NCBI GenBank assembly: GCA_020025175.1
Contig: JAHHSM010000038.1
Location: 1 to 15,003, forward strand
Direction of reading: 5' to 3'
Length of the DNA stretch: 15,003 nucleotides
Source: Oscillospiraceae bacterium
GTDB taxonomy: Bacteria; Bacillota; Clostridia; Oscillospirales; Oscillospiraceae
Part shown: one piece after another, positions 1 through 6,510 of the stretch
How the letters are laid out: every line of letters starts with the position of its first letter
Position numbering within the stretch: the first letter of the stretch is position 1
The notes under the pieces: generated by a model
Database searches by the model: none
What the model was told of the DNA's origin: nothing
What the model saw: only the letters and a program-made list of their open reading frames with translations
Made by a program: the position numbers and the translations under genes

Positions 1-226
1 TTGCCTCTGCTGTTTTTCTTTTTTGCGAATAAAGAATATCAGGCTGTTTAAAATGATAATAATAAAAAATTGTTAAAAAGAAATTTTTAGGTGCAGCAGA
101 CATCAAATGCTTCTTTCGGAAAAGATCGTCCAAAAGCCCCGATATTTGTGCAGACTTATTTTTATGCTATGGGAGATGTTAAGAATGCCATAGATAAAGA
201 CGGCAAATTTTGCAAGGGGTGATTGA
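1..226. other. Upstream region of spoIVB, no gene seen
   Basis: No convincing coding frame is present. The first 25 bases (a GC-containing stretch then a T-rich run) look like the 3' arm and U-tract of a terminator whose 5' arm lies outside the window; this is a guess. CATAGATA at 189-196 fits the CATNNNTA type of -10 box used by forespore sigma factors, which drive spoIVB in Bacillus, but I see no clean GNATR -35 at the right distance. AAGGGGTGA at 214-222 is the spoIVB ribosome binding site. Confidence 0.35.
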
Positions 227-1300
227 ATGAATGGAAAGAAAAAAATTCTTTCAAAGAAAAGGCAGCGATGTTGGCTGTCACTGCTGCTGGCATGGAGCTT
301 TTGCCTGGGAACTATCACTGTACCTGCGTATGCAGGAGAAAGTGCAAAGAAAAAATTGGAAAATTATTCCAGTCATGTGCGCACAGTGATTCCGATTGGC
401 CATACAGTAGGGATCAAGCTTTTCTCTGATGGATTAATGGTGGTCAATTTATCAGAAAGCATGGATGGCGAAGGAAAACTTTCTCCGGCGCGTGCCTGCG
501 GCATTCAAACAGGCGATCTTTTAATCGAATTAAACAATGAAGATTTAAAATCAACAGAACAGCTGCAAGCCGCGCTACAGGAGAATAAAGAGCAACCGGT
601 GTCGTTGACAATAAAGCGTGGCGCAAAGACGCTATCATTCAAAACAACGCCGCAGAGTGACGCAAACGGTGTATATCGGCTGGGTGCATGGGTACGTGAC
701 AGTATGGCAGGAATTGGTACAGTAACATACTATGATCCTGCAAATGACACATTCGGTGCTCTGGGACATGGTATCACGGATGTGGATACTGCGCAGCTTA
801 TGCCGATTGCATCAGGCAGCGTCATACCGTCGGTGGTTGCTGATGTGAAAAAGGGCAAGGGTGGAACGCCGGGCGAACTGCGCGGCGATTTTAAAACCAA
901 TGTGGAACTTGGCACACTGGACTGCAATTCTTCCAACGGTGTTTTTGGAAAACTGACCGATTCGTCCATTGTCACAGGGCAGCCGATGGAGATTGCACGC
1001 AAGAATGAAATAAAGCGTGGAAAGGCGACAATCCTTTCCAACGTCAATGGCGATGAAGTGAAAGAGTATTCGGTTAAAATAACAAAGATTTTAAAAAATG
1101 GAGATTCCGGACGCGATATGATGCTCTCCATTACAGACAATGAACTGCTGTCACAGACAGGAGGTATCGTTCAGGGTATGAGCGGCAGCCCGATTATTCA
1201 AAACGGCAAGCTTATAGGTGCTGTGACTCATGTATTTGTCAATGACCCCACCAAGGGCTACGGTATCTTTATCGAAAATATGCTGGATGCGGCAGGATAA
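227..1300 (+). CDS. spoIVB: SpoIVB sporulation serine peptidase
   Basis: SpoIVB is the forespore-secreted serine peptidase that cleaves SpoIVFA, so that SpoIVFB can process pro-sigma-K in the mother cell. The 357-residue protein has a basic N-terminus and a hydrophobic signal or anchor (about residues 14-36), a PDZ domain (about 75-140, containing ACGIQTGDLLIELNN), and an S55 peptidase domain. The catalytic His is H181 in GALGHGITD and the catalytic Ser is S319 in QGMSGSPI. It is shorter than the Bacillus subtilis protein (about 425 aa), but all parts are present. The ATG at 227 is preceded by AAGGGGTGA. Spo0A is encoded about 2.2 kb downstream, as in many Firmicutes where the two are neighbours. 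The segment from the catalytic Ser codon to the stop has a second, divergent copy at 2019-2140, so the present 3' end may be a replacement. The reading frame is intact and the active-site residues are kept, so it is probably functional. Confidence 0.95.
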   Translation: MNGKKKILSKKRQRCWLSLLLAWSFCLGTITVPAYAGESAKKKLENYSSHVRTVIPIGHTVGIKLFSDGLMVVNLSESMDGEGKLSPARACGIQTGDLLIELNNEDLKSTEQLQAALQENKEQPVSLTIKRGAKTLSFKTTPQSDANGVYRLGAWVRDSMAGIGTVTYYDPANDTFGALGHGITDVDTAQLMPIASGSVIPSVVADVKKGKGGTPGELRGDFKTNVELGTLDCNSSNGVFGKLTDSSIVTGQPMEIARKNEIKRGKATILSNVNGDEVKEYSVKITKILKNGDSGRDMMLSITDNELLSQTGGIVQGMSGSPIIQNGKLIGAVTHVFVNDPTKGYGIFIENMLDAAG

Positions 1301-1302
1301 CC

Positions 1303-1337
1303 AAAAGCGGCAGAGAATTTTCTCTGCCGCTTTTTGC
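1303..1337 (+). terminator. Rho-independent terminator of spoIVB
   Basis: A perfect 14-bp stem (1303-1316 with 1321-1334) and an ATTT loop are followed by TTTTTGCTTT. It begins two bases after the spoIVB stop codon and isolates spoIVB from the lipoprotein gene. Confidence 0.9.
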
Positions 1338-1343
1338 TTTGTA

Positions 1344-1352
1344 TGATATAAT
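1344..1352 (+). promoter_or_regulatory. Extended -10 promoter for the lipoprotein gene
   Basis: TGATATAAT is an exact TGn-TATAAT extended -10 element. No good -35 is visible because the spoIVB terminator occupies that position. Transcription would start near 1359, about 50 nt before the ATG. With the spoIVB terminator immediately upstream, the lipoprotein gene seems to be its own unit. Confidence 0.5.
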
Positions 1353-1410
1353 TCTGCTAGATAGATCAAAATAATCCAAACAGATAAATTTTAGAAAGTG
1401 AGTGATTTAT

Positions 1411-1962
1411 ATGAAAAAGATAATCATGATGGCACTTTGCATTGCACTTTCAATTTCTTTGATAAGCTGTGGGAAAGCATCTGTATCTAAAAGTAGGGAA
1501 TCCTCAAAGCATAACAATGTAATCAAATGGTTTGATTGCCTTAACGGTGATCAAATGGTCTGGGATGGTGTTAGAGAGTATGATTTGGAAGAATTTTCGG
1601 GAGTTACTTTTCGCTGGAGCTCAGAAAAAATGGAGGCCGTAACAGACGAGAAAATTATTCCTCTGTATTACGGAATGCCAATTTGGAGCGCTTATTTTTA
1701 TGATTTGACTGGAGACGGAAATCCGGAACTTTGTTCAACCCTAAGCTTTGGCTCAGGAATGATAGATAACCGGATCATGATTTATGACTATGCCAACGGT
1801 ATGAGTTATGAGCTTTCAGATCGAGGCAATTATGACTATATCCTAAATATGCAGGATGATTCTCTTGTTGTTGAAAAGCGTGCTTATATGCAAGATGAAC
1901 TCATTGAATTTGGAGAACTGGTATTTTTGAATAATGCAATTCAGATAAAAACAGAAGATTAG
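1411..1962 (+). CDS. Small secreted lipoprotein of unknown function
   Basis: The 183-residue product starts with MKK and a hydrophobic stretch, ending in a lipobox (LISC, Cys at residue 20), so it is probably exported and lipidated. The mature part is acidic and aromatic. Its centre reads FYDLTGDGNPEL, a DxTGDGxPE calcium-loop or FG-GAP-like motif, followed by SFGSGMIDNR and IYDYANG. From memory, similar stretches occur in the extracellular part of some clostridial BlaR1/M56-like membrane proteins, but I could not check this. I prefer ATG 1411, the MKK start just upstream of the signal peptide, over the in-frame GTG at 1402. The gene is visibly more AT-rich than its neighbours and sits exactly between the two copies of the spoIVB 3' end, which suggests it arrived by transfer. 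No specific function can be assigned. Confidence 0.75.
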   Translation: MKKIIMMALCIALSISLISCGKASVSKSRESSKHNNVIKWFDCLNGDQMVWDGVREYDLEEFSGVTFRWSSEKMEAVTDEKIIPLYYGMPIWSAYFYDLTGDGNPELCSTLSFGSGMIDNRIMIYDYANGMSYELSDRGNYDYILNMQDDSLVVEKRAYMQDELIEFGELVFLNNAIQIKTED

Positions 1963-1963
1963 G

Positions 1964-1991
1964 TGTTAGACCCATCGGAATTTATCTAACA
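1964..1991 (+). repeat. Imperfect-loop inverted repeat after the lipoprotein gene
   Basis: TGTTAGA (1964-1970) and TCTAACA (1985-1991) form a 7-bp inverted repeat with a 14-nt loop, just past the stop codon at 1962. No U-tract follows, so it is a poor intrinsic terminator. It lies 28 bp before the displaced spoIVB remnant and could be an end structure of an inserted segment, but nothing confirms that. Confidence 0.4.
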
Positions 1992-2018
1992 GTTGTTATC
2001 CCTAATAGAAATCACTCG

Positions 2019-2140
2019 TGAGCGGCAGCCCCATCATTCAGGATGGCAAACTGGTGGGGGCGGTCACCCATGTTTTGGTCAATGATCCCAAGAAAGGTTA
2101 TGGTATCTTTATCGAAAATATGATGGAAACGGCAAAATAA
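2019..2140 (+). pseudogene. Displaced 3'-end fragment of spoIVB
   Basis: These 122 bp align without gaps to the last 122 bp of spoIVB (1179-1300). By hand count 26 positions differ, about 79% identity. The translation begins at the catalytic-serine motif (SGSPIIQDGKL...) and ends in frame at TAA 2138-2140, with about 8 of 39 residues different from the intact gene. Most base changes are synonymous, so it evolved as coding sequence until recently. The first 13 bases (TGAGCGGCAGCCC, 2019-2031) are identical to 1179-1191, and homology stops abruptly upstream of them. There is no ribosome binding site and no 5' part of the gene, so it should not make a functional protein. It looks like the original 3' end displaced by an insertion, or the end of a degraded second gene copy. 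Confidence 0.9.
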
Positions 2141-2180
2141 TAAAACAGGGAGCACGATGATGATACGATCGTGCTCCCTG
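2134..2180 (-). terminator. Terminator of the RNA methyltransferase gene
   Basis: A 13-bp perfect stem (2146-2158 with 2168-2180) lies just past the minus-strand stop codon. Read on the minus strand, it is followed by TTTTATTATTTT. On the plus strand it could also form the hairpin after the spoIVB remnant, but no U-tract follows in that direction. Confidence 0.75.
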
Positions 2181-2200
2181 CTTAAATCATAAGCTGCAAA

Positions 2201-3031
2201 TCAATTGTTGTTTCCTAATTGCCAGAATGCAACGGCACTGGCGGCAGCCACATTCAGGGAGTCTACACCGTGTGACATGGGGATACGAATGGTATAGTCA
2301 CAATTAGAAATGGTGCAGCCGGATAAGCCTTCGCCCTCTGTACCCAATAGGATGGCTAGTTTTTCCTCTGCCATCAGACGCGGATCTTTGATGGAAATGG
2401 ATTGGTCATTCAGGGCCATGGCAGCAGTTTTGAAACCCAGATTTTTCAGCGTGTGCATGGTGGGTTCTGGCCAATCGGCGGCATTTTCACAAATATAAGT
2501 CCATGGAACTTGGAACACAGTACCCATACTGACACGAATTGCGCGCCGATATAGTGGATTGCTGCATGCAGGGGTCAGCAGCACAGCATCTATATTGAGT
2601 GCAGCGGCAGAACGAAAAATTGCACCTACATTGGTGGGATTCATGACGTTTTCCAAAATCGCAATGCGCCGTGCATTGGCACATAGGTTTTCCATTGTTT
2701 CCAATGGAGCGCGGCGCATTGCGCACAGCATGCCGCGTGTGAGTTGAAATCCGGTTAAATTTGTCAATACATCAAATTCTGCTGTATAGATGGGAATTTC
2801 ACCACAACGGGAAATAATAGGCTGCGCCTGCGCAGCAATGTGTTTTTTTTCAACAAGGCAGGAAACAGGTGCATAGCCGGCATCGAGCGCACGCTCAATT
2901 ACTTTGGGACTTTCAGCAATGAACAGCCCATTTTGCGGGTCCTGTCGATTTAGGAGCTGTACTTCGGTGAGACGTGCATACACGTCTAATTCTGGTGCAT
3001 TGAGATTTTTTATTTCGATAATATTGGACAT
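2201..3031 (-). CDS. SpoU/TrmH-family (SPOUT) RNA 2'-O-methyltransferase
   Basis: This is a 276-residue SAM-dependent RNA ribose methyltransferase of the TrmH/RlmB/TsnR group, acting on tRNA or rRNA; the exact target cannot be told. An N-terminal substrate-binding domain (about 1-110; NRQDPQNGLFIAESPKVIERAL) precedes the knotted SPOUT domain. The three family motifs are visible: NPTNVGAIFRSA (131-142), ILLGTEGEGL (227-236) and IPMSHGVDSLNVAAASAV (250-267). The frame is open further upstream, but ATG 3031 is chosen because AAGGAG lies 7 bases before it and the family homology starts there. A consensus promoter lies about 60 bp upstream. It is monocistronic and sits antisense between spoIVB and spo0A, which are otherwise usually close neighbours. 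No defects are seen. Confidence 0.9.
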   Translation of the reverse strand: MSNIIEIKNLNAPELDVYARLTEVQLLNRQDPQNGLFIAESPKVIERALDAGYAPVSCLVEKKHIAAQAQPIISRCGEIPIYTAEFDVLTNLTGFQLTRGMLCAMRRAPLETMENLCANARRIAILENVMNPTNVGAIFRSAAALNIDAVLLTPACSNPLYRRAIRVSMGTVFQVPWTYICENAADWPEPTMHTLKNLGFKTAAMALNDQSISIKDPRLMAEEKLAILLGTEGEGLSGCTISNCDYTIRIPMSHGVDSLNVAAASAVAFWQLGNNN

Positions 3032-3089
3032 ATGAGTCTCCTTCATGCCAATGAGAGTTCCGTATGGATAAAATTTTGAATTTGAAAAT

Positions 3090-3118
3090 ATTATAATAAT
3101 TGTGCCTAAACGTGTCAA
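3090..3118 (-). promoter_or_regulatory. Sigma-A promoter of the RNA methyltransferase gene
   Basis: On the minus strand, TTGACA (3118-3113), a 17-bp spacer and TATAAT (3095-3090) form a perfect consensus promoter. The start should be near 3083, giving a leader of about 50 nt. Confidence 0.85.
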
Positions 3119-3230
3119 ATGTGTACTGTATTTTTGAGGGGTATGGAGAATGAGAAGCACATGGTATTGTGGATAGTGTAGACGGGCTGAACAGCATGTT
3201 GATTTTTTGCGTTTTAAAAATTGCTAATAA

Positions 3231-3289
3231 GTGACAAAAACAAGAAAATAGTGACAATTTATCGCTATTTTGTGACGAAAGACGTCGAA
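3231..3289 (+). promoter_or_regulatory. Probable control region of spo0A with 0A-box-like sites
   Basis: TGACGAA at 3273-3279 matches the Bacillus 0A-box core TGNCGAA. CGTCGAA at 3283-3289 matches at 6 of 7 positions and lies exactly 10 bp, one helical turn, further on. GTGAC occurs at 3231, 3251 and 3272, about two turns apart. This fits autoregulation of spo0A, known in Bacillus. I could not place a convincing -35/-10 pair between here and the gene: TATGAT at 3348-3353 has no good -35 partner. Confidence 0.45.
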
Positions 3290-3460
3290 CGAAAAAACAC
3301 ATAAATTACCATAAATTCCCAATTATCGCTTGAATATTCTGTCCTATTATGATACCTTAGTAATACAGCAAAACGAAGCTTCAGAATGTTGCGCATTAGA
3401 TGAATGTATTAATCTTGGACTGCAAAGCAGTAAACTATGTGTAGAGGGTTTGGTGGAAGA

Positions 3461-4240
3461 ATGGAATCAAAGTGGAATGTCTTGCTGGTGGATGCCAGCA
3501 CAGAATTTCGAGAGTTGCTGCAAAAGGCACTCGATGAATCGGAAGAATTTCAAGTAGTTGGATCTCTGGGGGATGGTCTGGAGGCTGCGCACCTGGTGCA
3601 GCAGGAAAAACCTGACCTGATTCTGATGGATATGATTTTGCCGGGTTTGGATGGCCTTGGCTTGCTTGATCATATCGCTCAGATGAATGAATATCACCCT
3701 GAAGTGATTGTAATTTCGCAATTTGTCAATAGCAAAATCGTTGCTTCGACCATGAACAAGGGTGTTTACTACTATATGTCAAAACCGTGTGAGATGGATT
3801 CTTTGATGGAGAGAATGCGTCAGGCAATGGTGGCAGAGGAAGAAGTAAAGCAGGAAGAACCGACGATGAAGGAATTGAGCAGTCAGGTTACTTCCATTAT
3901 TCATGAAATCGGTGTGCCGGCACACATCAAAGGATATCAGTACTTACGCGAGGCAATTTTAATTGCGGTTGAGGATATGGAAGTAATCAATGCGGTTACA
4001 AAGGTGCTGTATCCGGAAGTTGCACGGCGCTATAACACAACACCATCTCGTGTAGAACGTGCGATTCGTCATGCAATTGAAGTTGCATGGGATCGCGGCG
4101 ATTTGGAAACCTTGCAGAAATTCTTTGGCTATACAGTTTCCAATACAAAGGGAAAACCAACCAATAGTGAATTCATTGCTATGATCAGCGACCGCTTGGT
4201 GCTGCAGATGCATTCTACTTTACATGAAAAACAAGCATAA
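3461..4240 (+). CDS. spo0A: Spo0A, master regulator of sporulation
   Basis: Spo0A is the response regulator that, once phosphorylated, binds 0A boxes and starts sporulation. The 259-residue protein has an N-terminal receiver (about 4-120) with phosphoacceptor D57 (LILMDMILPGLDG), S86 at the switch Thr position and K108 (SKPCEMD). After a linker comes the diagnostic DNA-binding domain, with SIIHEIGVPAHIKGYQYLREAI, VTKVLYPEVARRYNT, SRVERAIRHAIEVAWDRGD and FGYTV...KPTNSEFIAM (no single run quoted beyond the motif cores). The acidic pocket reads VDAS (D11, A12) where Bacillus Spo0A has ADDN, so one of two metal-pocket aspartates is missing. The in-frame ATG at 3437 is possible, but ATG 3461 (MESKWNVLLVDAS) matches the family start and has GGTGG 5 bases upstream. 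A strong terminator follows. Identity is certain; the effect of A12 is not known. Confidence 0.97.
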   Translation: MESKWNVLLVDASTEFRELLQKALDESEEFQVVGSLGDGLEAAHLVQQEKPDLILMDMILPGLDGLGLLDHIAQMNEYHPEVIVISQFVNSKIVASTMNKGVYYYMSKPCEMDSLMERMRQAMVAEEEVKQEEPTMKELSSQVTSIIHEIGVPAHIKGYQYLREAILIAVEDMEVINAVTKVLYPEVARRYNTTPSRVERAIRHAIEVAWDRGDLETLQKFFGYTVSNTKGKPTNSEFIAMISDRLVLQMHSTLHEKQA

Positions 4241-4245
4241 TAAAT

Positions 4246-4285
4246 AAAAAGATCCGGCGTTCTATGGAGAACGCCGGATCTTTTT
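4246..4285. terminator. Bidirectional terminator between spo0A and the CofE-like gene
   Basis: A perfect 18-bp stem (4246-4263 with 4268-4285), ATGG loop, has A5 on one side and T5 on the other. It can therefore stop transcription from both convergent genes. Confidence 0.92.
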
Positions 4286-4298
4286 ATTTAAGTAATTA

Positions 4299-4994
4299 TC
4301 AAGCTTTGCGGATAATGCCCATAGGTGTACATTCGTGGGACTGGCCTAAAGGGTTGTCCTTCAGGATGCGTGCATAGAGGTCCCGATCAGCCGATGCATC
4401 AGAAGCCCCCAGAATATTGCCCCCCAAGTCATTGATATCGACGATGAGGGTTGGATGACCAATGTGCTTTGCAATATCAGATGCGGTTTCGTCGGGGTTC
4501 AGAGGACCAAGGACAACGCATTCGTTATAGGGAGGGATCGTGTTAGGGCAGGGGCCGTCAATGGAGGAAGCCTTCTCGCCTGCAATCATATAGAACCAAC
4601 CACGTTTTCCGAAAATTTTACCGATCACGCTGATAAAGGCTGCAAACAGAATGCGAATGGTACCGCATTCACGCAAAGCCATCTCCATCGTTTCGGGGAT
4701 ACCCAGACCAATACCGTGAGGGGTTTTTGTCACATAGCGAGACAGGATAACTGCCAAACGGCGCGGATGAATATCTTTCATGTAGATTGCACGCTTTTGC
4801 GTGCAGGCCACACACTTTTCAGAGATAAAGAGAATATCTCCATCCTGCAGCAAAGGTGCGGCATACTGCTGACAAACATCGTTAATATTGTCTTTGTCAG
4901 TTACAACATGGGTTTTGATTGGGTGACGGATATAGGAAATGCCATCCACTTCGATCATTTCGTTTTTACCGTCATTATGGGTCAGTTCATTCAT
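4299..4994 (-). CDS. F420-0:gamma-glutamyl ligase (CofE)-like protein
   Basis: The 231-residue product resembles the CofE/FbiB-N family, whose founding members add glutamate to coenzyme F420-0 using GTP. Recognisable parts are PIKTHVV with a following DGDILFISEKCVACTQ (about 26-67), HGIGLGIPETMEMAL (about 93-107), IDGPCPNTIPPYN (about 145-157) and IVDINDLGGNILGASD near the C-terminus. Most Firmicutes do not make F420, and no other F420 gene is in the window, so the true substrate may be another carboxylate; this is a family-level call. ATG 4994 is the first start in frame, with only a weak AGG upstream. Met13 (MIEVDG) is an alternative. The gene has its own promoter and is divergent from folC, which encodes another glutamate ligase. 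Confidence 0.75.
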   Translation of the reverse strand: MNELTHNDGKNEMIEVDGISYIRHPIKTHVVTDKDNINDVCQQYAAPLLQDGDILFISEKCVACTQKRAIYMKDIHPRRLAVILSRYVTKTPHGIGLGIPETMEMALRECGTIRILFAAFISVIGKIFGKRGWFYMIAGEKASSIDGPCPNTIPPYNECVVLGPLNPDETASDIAKHIGHPTLIVDINDLGGNILGASDASADRDLYARILKDNPLGQSHECTPMGIIRKA

Positions 4995-5059
4995 AAATGT
5001 ACCTGTCTTTCTTTAGAGAATATATCGTAAAAGAGATCATACTATACCAATATAAATGC

Positions 5060-5088
5060 ATTATACCCATAAAGCAGACAAATTACAA
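5060..5088 (-). promoter_or_regulatory. Sigma-A promoter of the CofE-like gene
   Basis: On the minus strand, TTGTAA (5088-5083), a 17-bp spacer and TATAAT (5065-5060) are present. The start is expected near 5053, giving a leader of about 60 nt. Confidence 0.7.
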
Positions 5089-5156
5089 GGCACATACTGT
5101 ACAGAATCCATTAAAAGATAACTGAATTCTTTGACTTTTTCGTGGCAATATTCCTA

Positions 5157-5185
5157 TTGCATATCTATCGGGAATAGAATAGAAT
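5157..5185 (+). promoter_or_regulatory. Sigma-A promoter of folC
   Basis: TTGCAT (5157-5162), a 17-bp spacer and TAGAAT (5180-5185) form a good promoter. It would give a short leader of about 25 nt before the GTG at 5218. TTGACT at 5131-5136 with TATTGC at 5155 (18 bp) is a weaker alternative. Confidence 0.5.
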
Positions 5186-5217
5186 AATTCTATTGTCTTT
5201 TGAAAGGGCGTTATCGA

Positions 5218-6495
5218 GTGACAGGAAAAGAAGCAATTTCGTATATTGAAAATGTACCTTGGCAGGGAACCCGTCTGGGACTGGAGCGAACACAGGAATT
5301 GCTTGCAAAACTCGGAAACCCGGAAAAGCAGCTGCGGTTTGTCCACGTTGCCGGAACCAACGGGAAAGGTTCCACTGCATCCATGACTGCATCTGTTCTG
5401 CGCCAAGCAGGGTATGTGACGGGGCTTTATATTTCCCCTTTTTTGCAGGTGTTCAATGAACGGATGTCGGTAAATGGAGCAAATATTACCGATGAAGAAT
5501 TGGGCGAACTGACAGAGCGGGTGCAGGCAATTGCAGAGGCAATGGAGGATGCACCAACAGAATTTGAAATGATGACAGCAATTGCTATGCTGTTTTTCGT
5601 AAAGCGTCAATGTGATATTGTGGTGCTGGAAGTAGGGATGGGTGGCCGATTGGATTCTACCAATGTTATTGAAGCGCCGGAAGCCGCTGTGATTTGCAAT
5701 ATCGGCTTAGATCATGTCAAAGAGCTGGGCGATACAGTGGAGAAAATTGCTTATGAAAAAGCAGGAATCATTAAACGCGGCTCGGATGCAGTGCTGTATC
5801 AACCTTCAGAAACTGGAGTAGAAGCGGTGATTCGTCAAGTTTGTCAGGAGCATCAAGTGCCGCTCCATATAGCGGATTTTTCGCGCATTGCAGTTTTGGA
5901 AGATACCATTGGCGGACAAACCTTTTCCTATAAAACCTATCATGATTTGCATTTGCAGCTTTTGGGCAGTCATCAGCTGAGAAATGCGGCTGTTGTGGTG
6001 GAAACTATAGAGGTTTTGCGCAATCGCGGTTATCAAATTTCGGATGAAGCTCTGCAAAAAGGGCTTGCCCAGACCAGCTGGCCCGGCCGCTTTGAAGTGC
6101 TGCATGAAGCGCCTGTTTTTATTGCAGACGGCGGTCATAACCGTCAATGTGCAGAGGCGGTAAAGGATGCACTGAAAACGTATTTTCCTCAAAAAGAAAT
6201 TTTACTGATTATAGGCGTTCTGGCGGATAAAGACTATCGCGCTATGATCGACTTGCTGGTGCCGATGGCAAAACGGATTTATACCGTGACACCGGATAGT
6301 CCCCGTGCATTGCGTGCGGCGGATTTGGCAAAGCAGCTTTCCTGTTATGAGAAACCAACTGATGTCTGCTCCGGTGCGGCAGAGGCCGTGGCGAAAGCCT
6401 TTGCGGATGCACGGGAGGATGATGTCATTTGTTCTGTTGGTTCTCTATATATGATCGGAGAAATCCGAAGCGCTGTTTTAAGCGAAAACAACTGA
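5218..6495 (+). CDS. folC: Folylpolyglutamate synthase / dihydrofolate synthase
   Basis: FolC is the cytoplasmic Mur-ligase-type enzyme that adds glutamate to dihydropteroate and/or reduced folates with ATP, trapping folates in the cell. The 425-residue protein has the N-terminal signature of the family, the P-loop HVAGTNGKGST (43-53), SPFLQVFNERMSVNG (73-87), EVGMGGRLDSTNVIE in the central ATPase domain, GLDHVKELGDT and YEKAGIIKRG. The C-terminal domain contains FIADGGHNRQC and GVLADKDYRAM. The usual SPH after the P-loop is SPF here, a mild variation. GTG 5218 (MTGKEAISYIEN) is preferred over the in-frame TTG at 5200, because AAAGGG lies 9 bases before it. The THF riboswitch and folT follow within 200 bp, so folC and folT form a folate retention/uptake pair. 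Whether folC is bifunctional cannot be seen. Confidence 0.95.
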   Translation: MTGKEAISYIENVPWQGTRLGLERTQELLAKLGNPEKQLRFVHVAGTNGKGSTASMTASVLRQAGYVTGLYISPFLQVFNERMSVNGANITDEELGELTERVQAIAEAMEDAPTEFEMMTAIAMLFFVKRQCDIVVLEVGMGGRLDSTNVIEAPEAAVICNIGLDHVKELGDTVEKIAYEKAGIIKRGSDAVLYQPSETGVEAVIRQVCQEHQVPLHIADFSRIAVLEDTIGGQTFSYKTYHDLHLQLLGSHQLRNAAVVVETIEVLRNRGYQISDEALQKGLAQTSWPGRFEVLHEAPVFIADGGHNRQCAEAVKDALKTYFPQKEILLIIGVLADKDYRAMIDLLVPMAKRIYTVTPDSPRALRAADLAKQLSCYEKPTDVCSGAAEAVAKAFADAREDDVICSVGSLYMIGEIRSAVLSENN

Positions 6496-6510
6496 ATAAA
6501 AAACCATTGC

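Noticed and set aside
730..1140. Long antisense frame across spoIVB, and similar opposite-strand frames elsewhere
   Set aside because: These mirror codon bias of the real genes, have no ribosome binding sites and no recognisable domains.
1179..2031. Complete insertion sequence or prophage at spoIVB
   Set aside because: No transposase, recombinase or terminal inverted repeats were found in the 840-bp segment; only the duplicated gene end and one lipoprotein gene.
2019..2140. A real 40-codon gene using GTG 2018 as start
   Set aside because: No ribosome binding site or promoter. It is simply the homologous 3' end of spoIVB lacking the rest of the enzyme.
3032..3160. 43-residue N-terminal extension of the RNA methyltransferase
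   Set aside because: It contains the gene's own consensus promoter and does not resemble the family. AAGGAG supports ATG 3031.
3330..3353. TTGAAT/TATGAT as a spo0A sigma-A promoter
   Set aside because: The spacing is only 12 bp. No sigma-H -35 (AGGA-type) is visible either, so no promoter was called.
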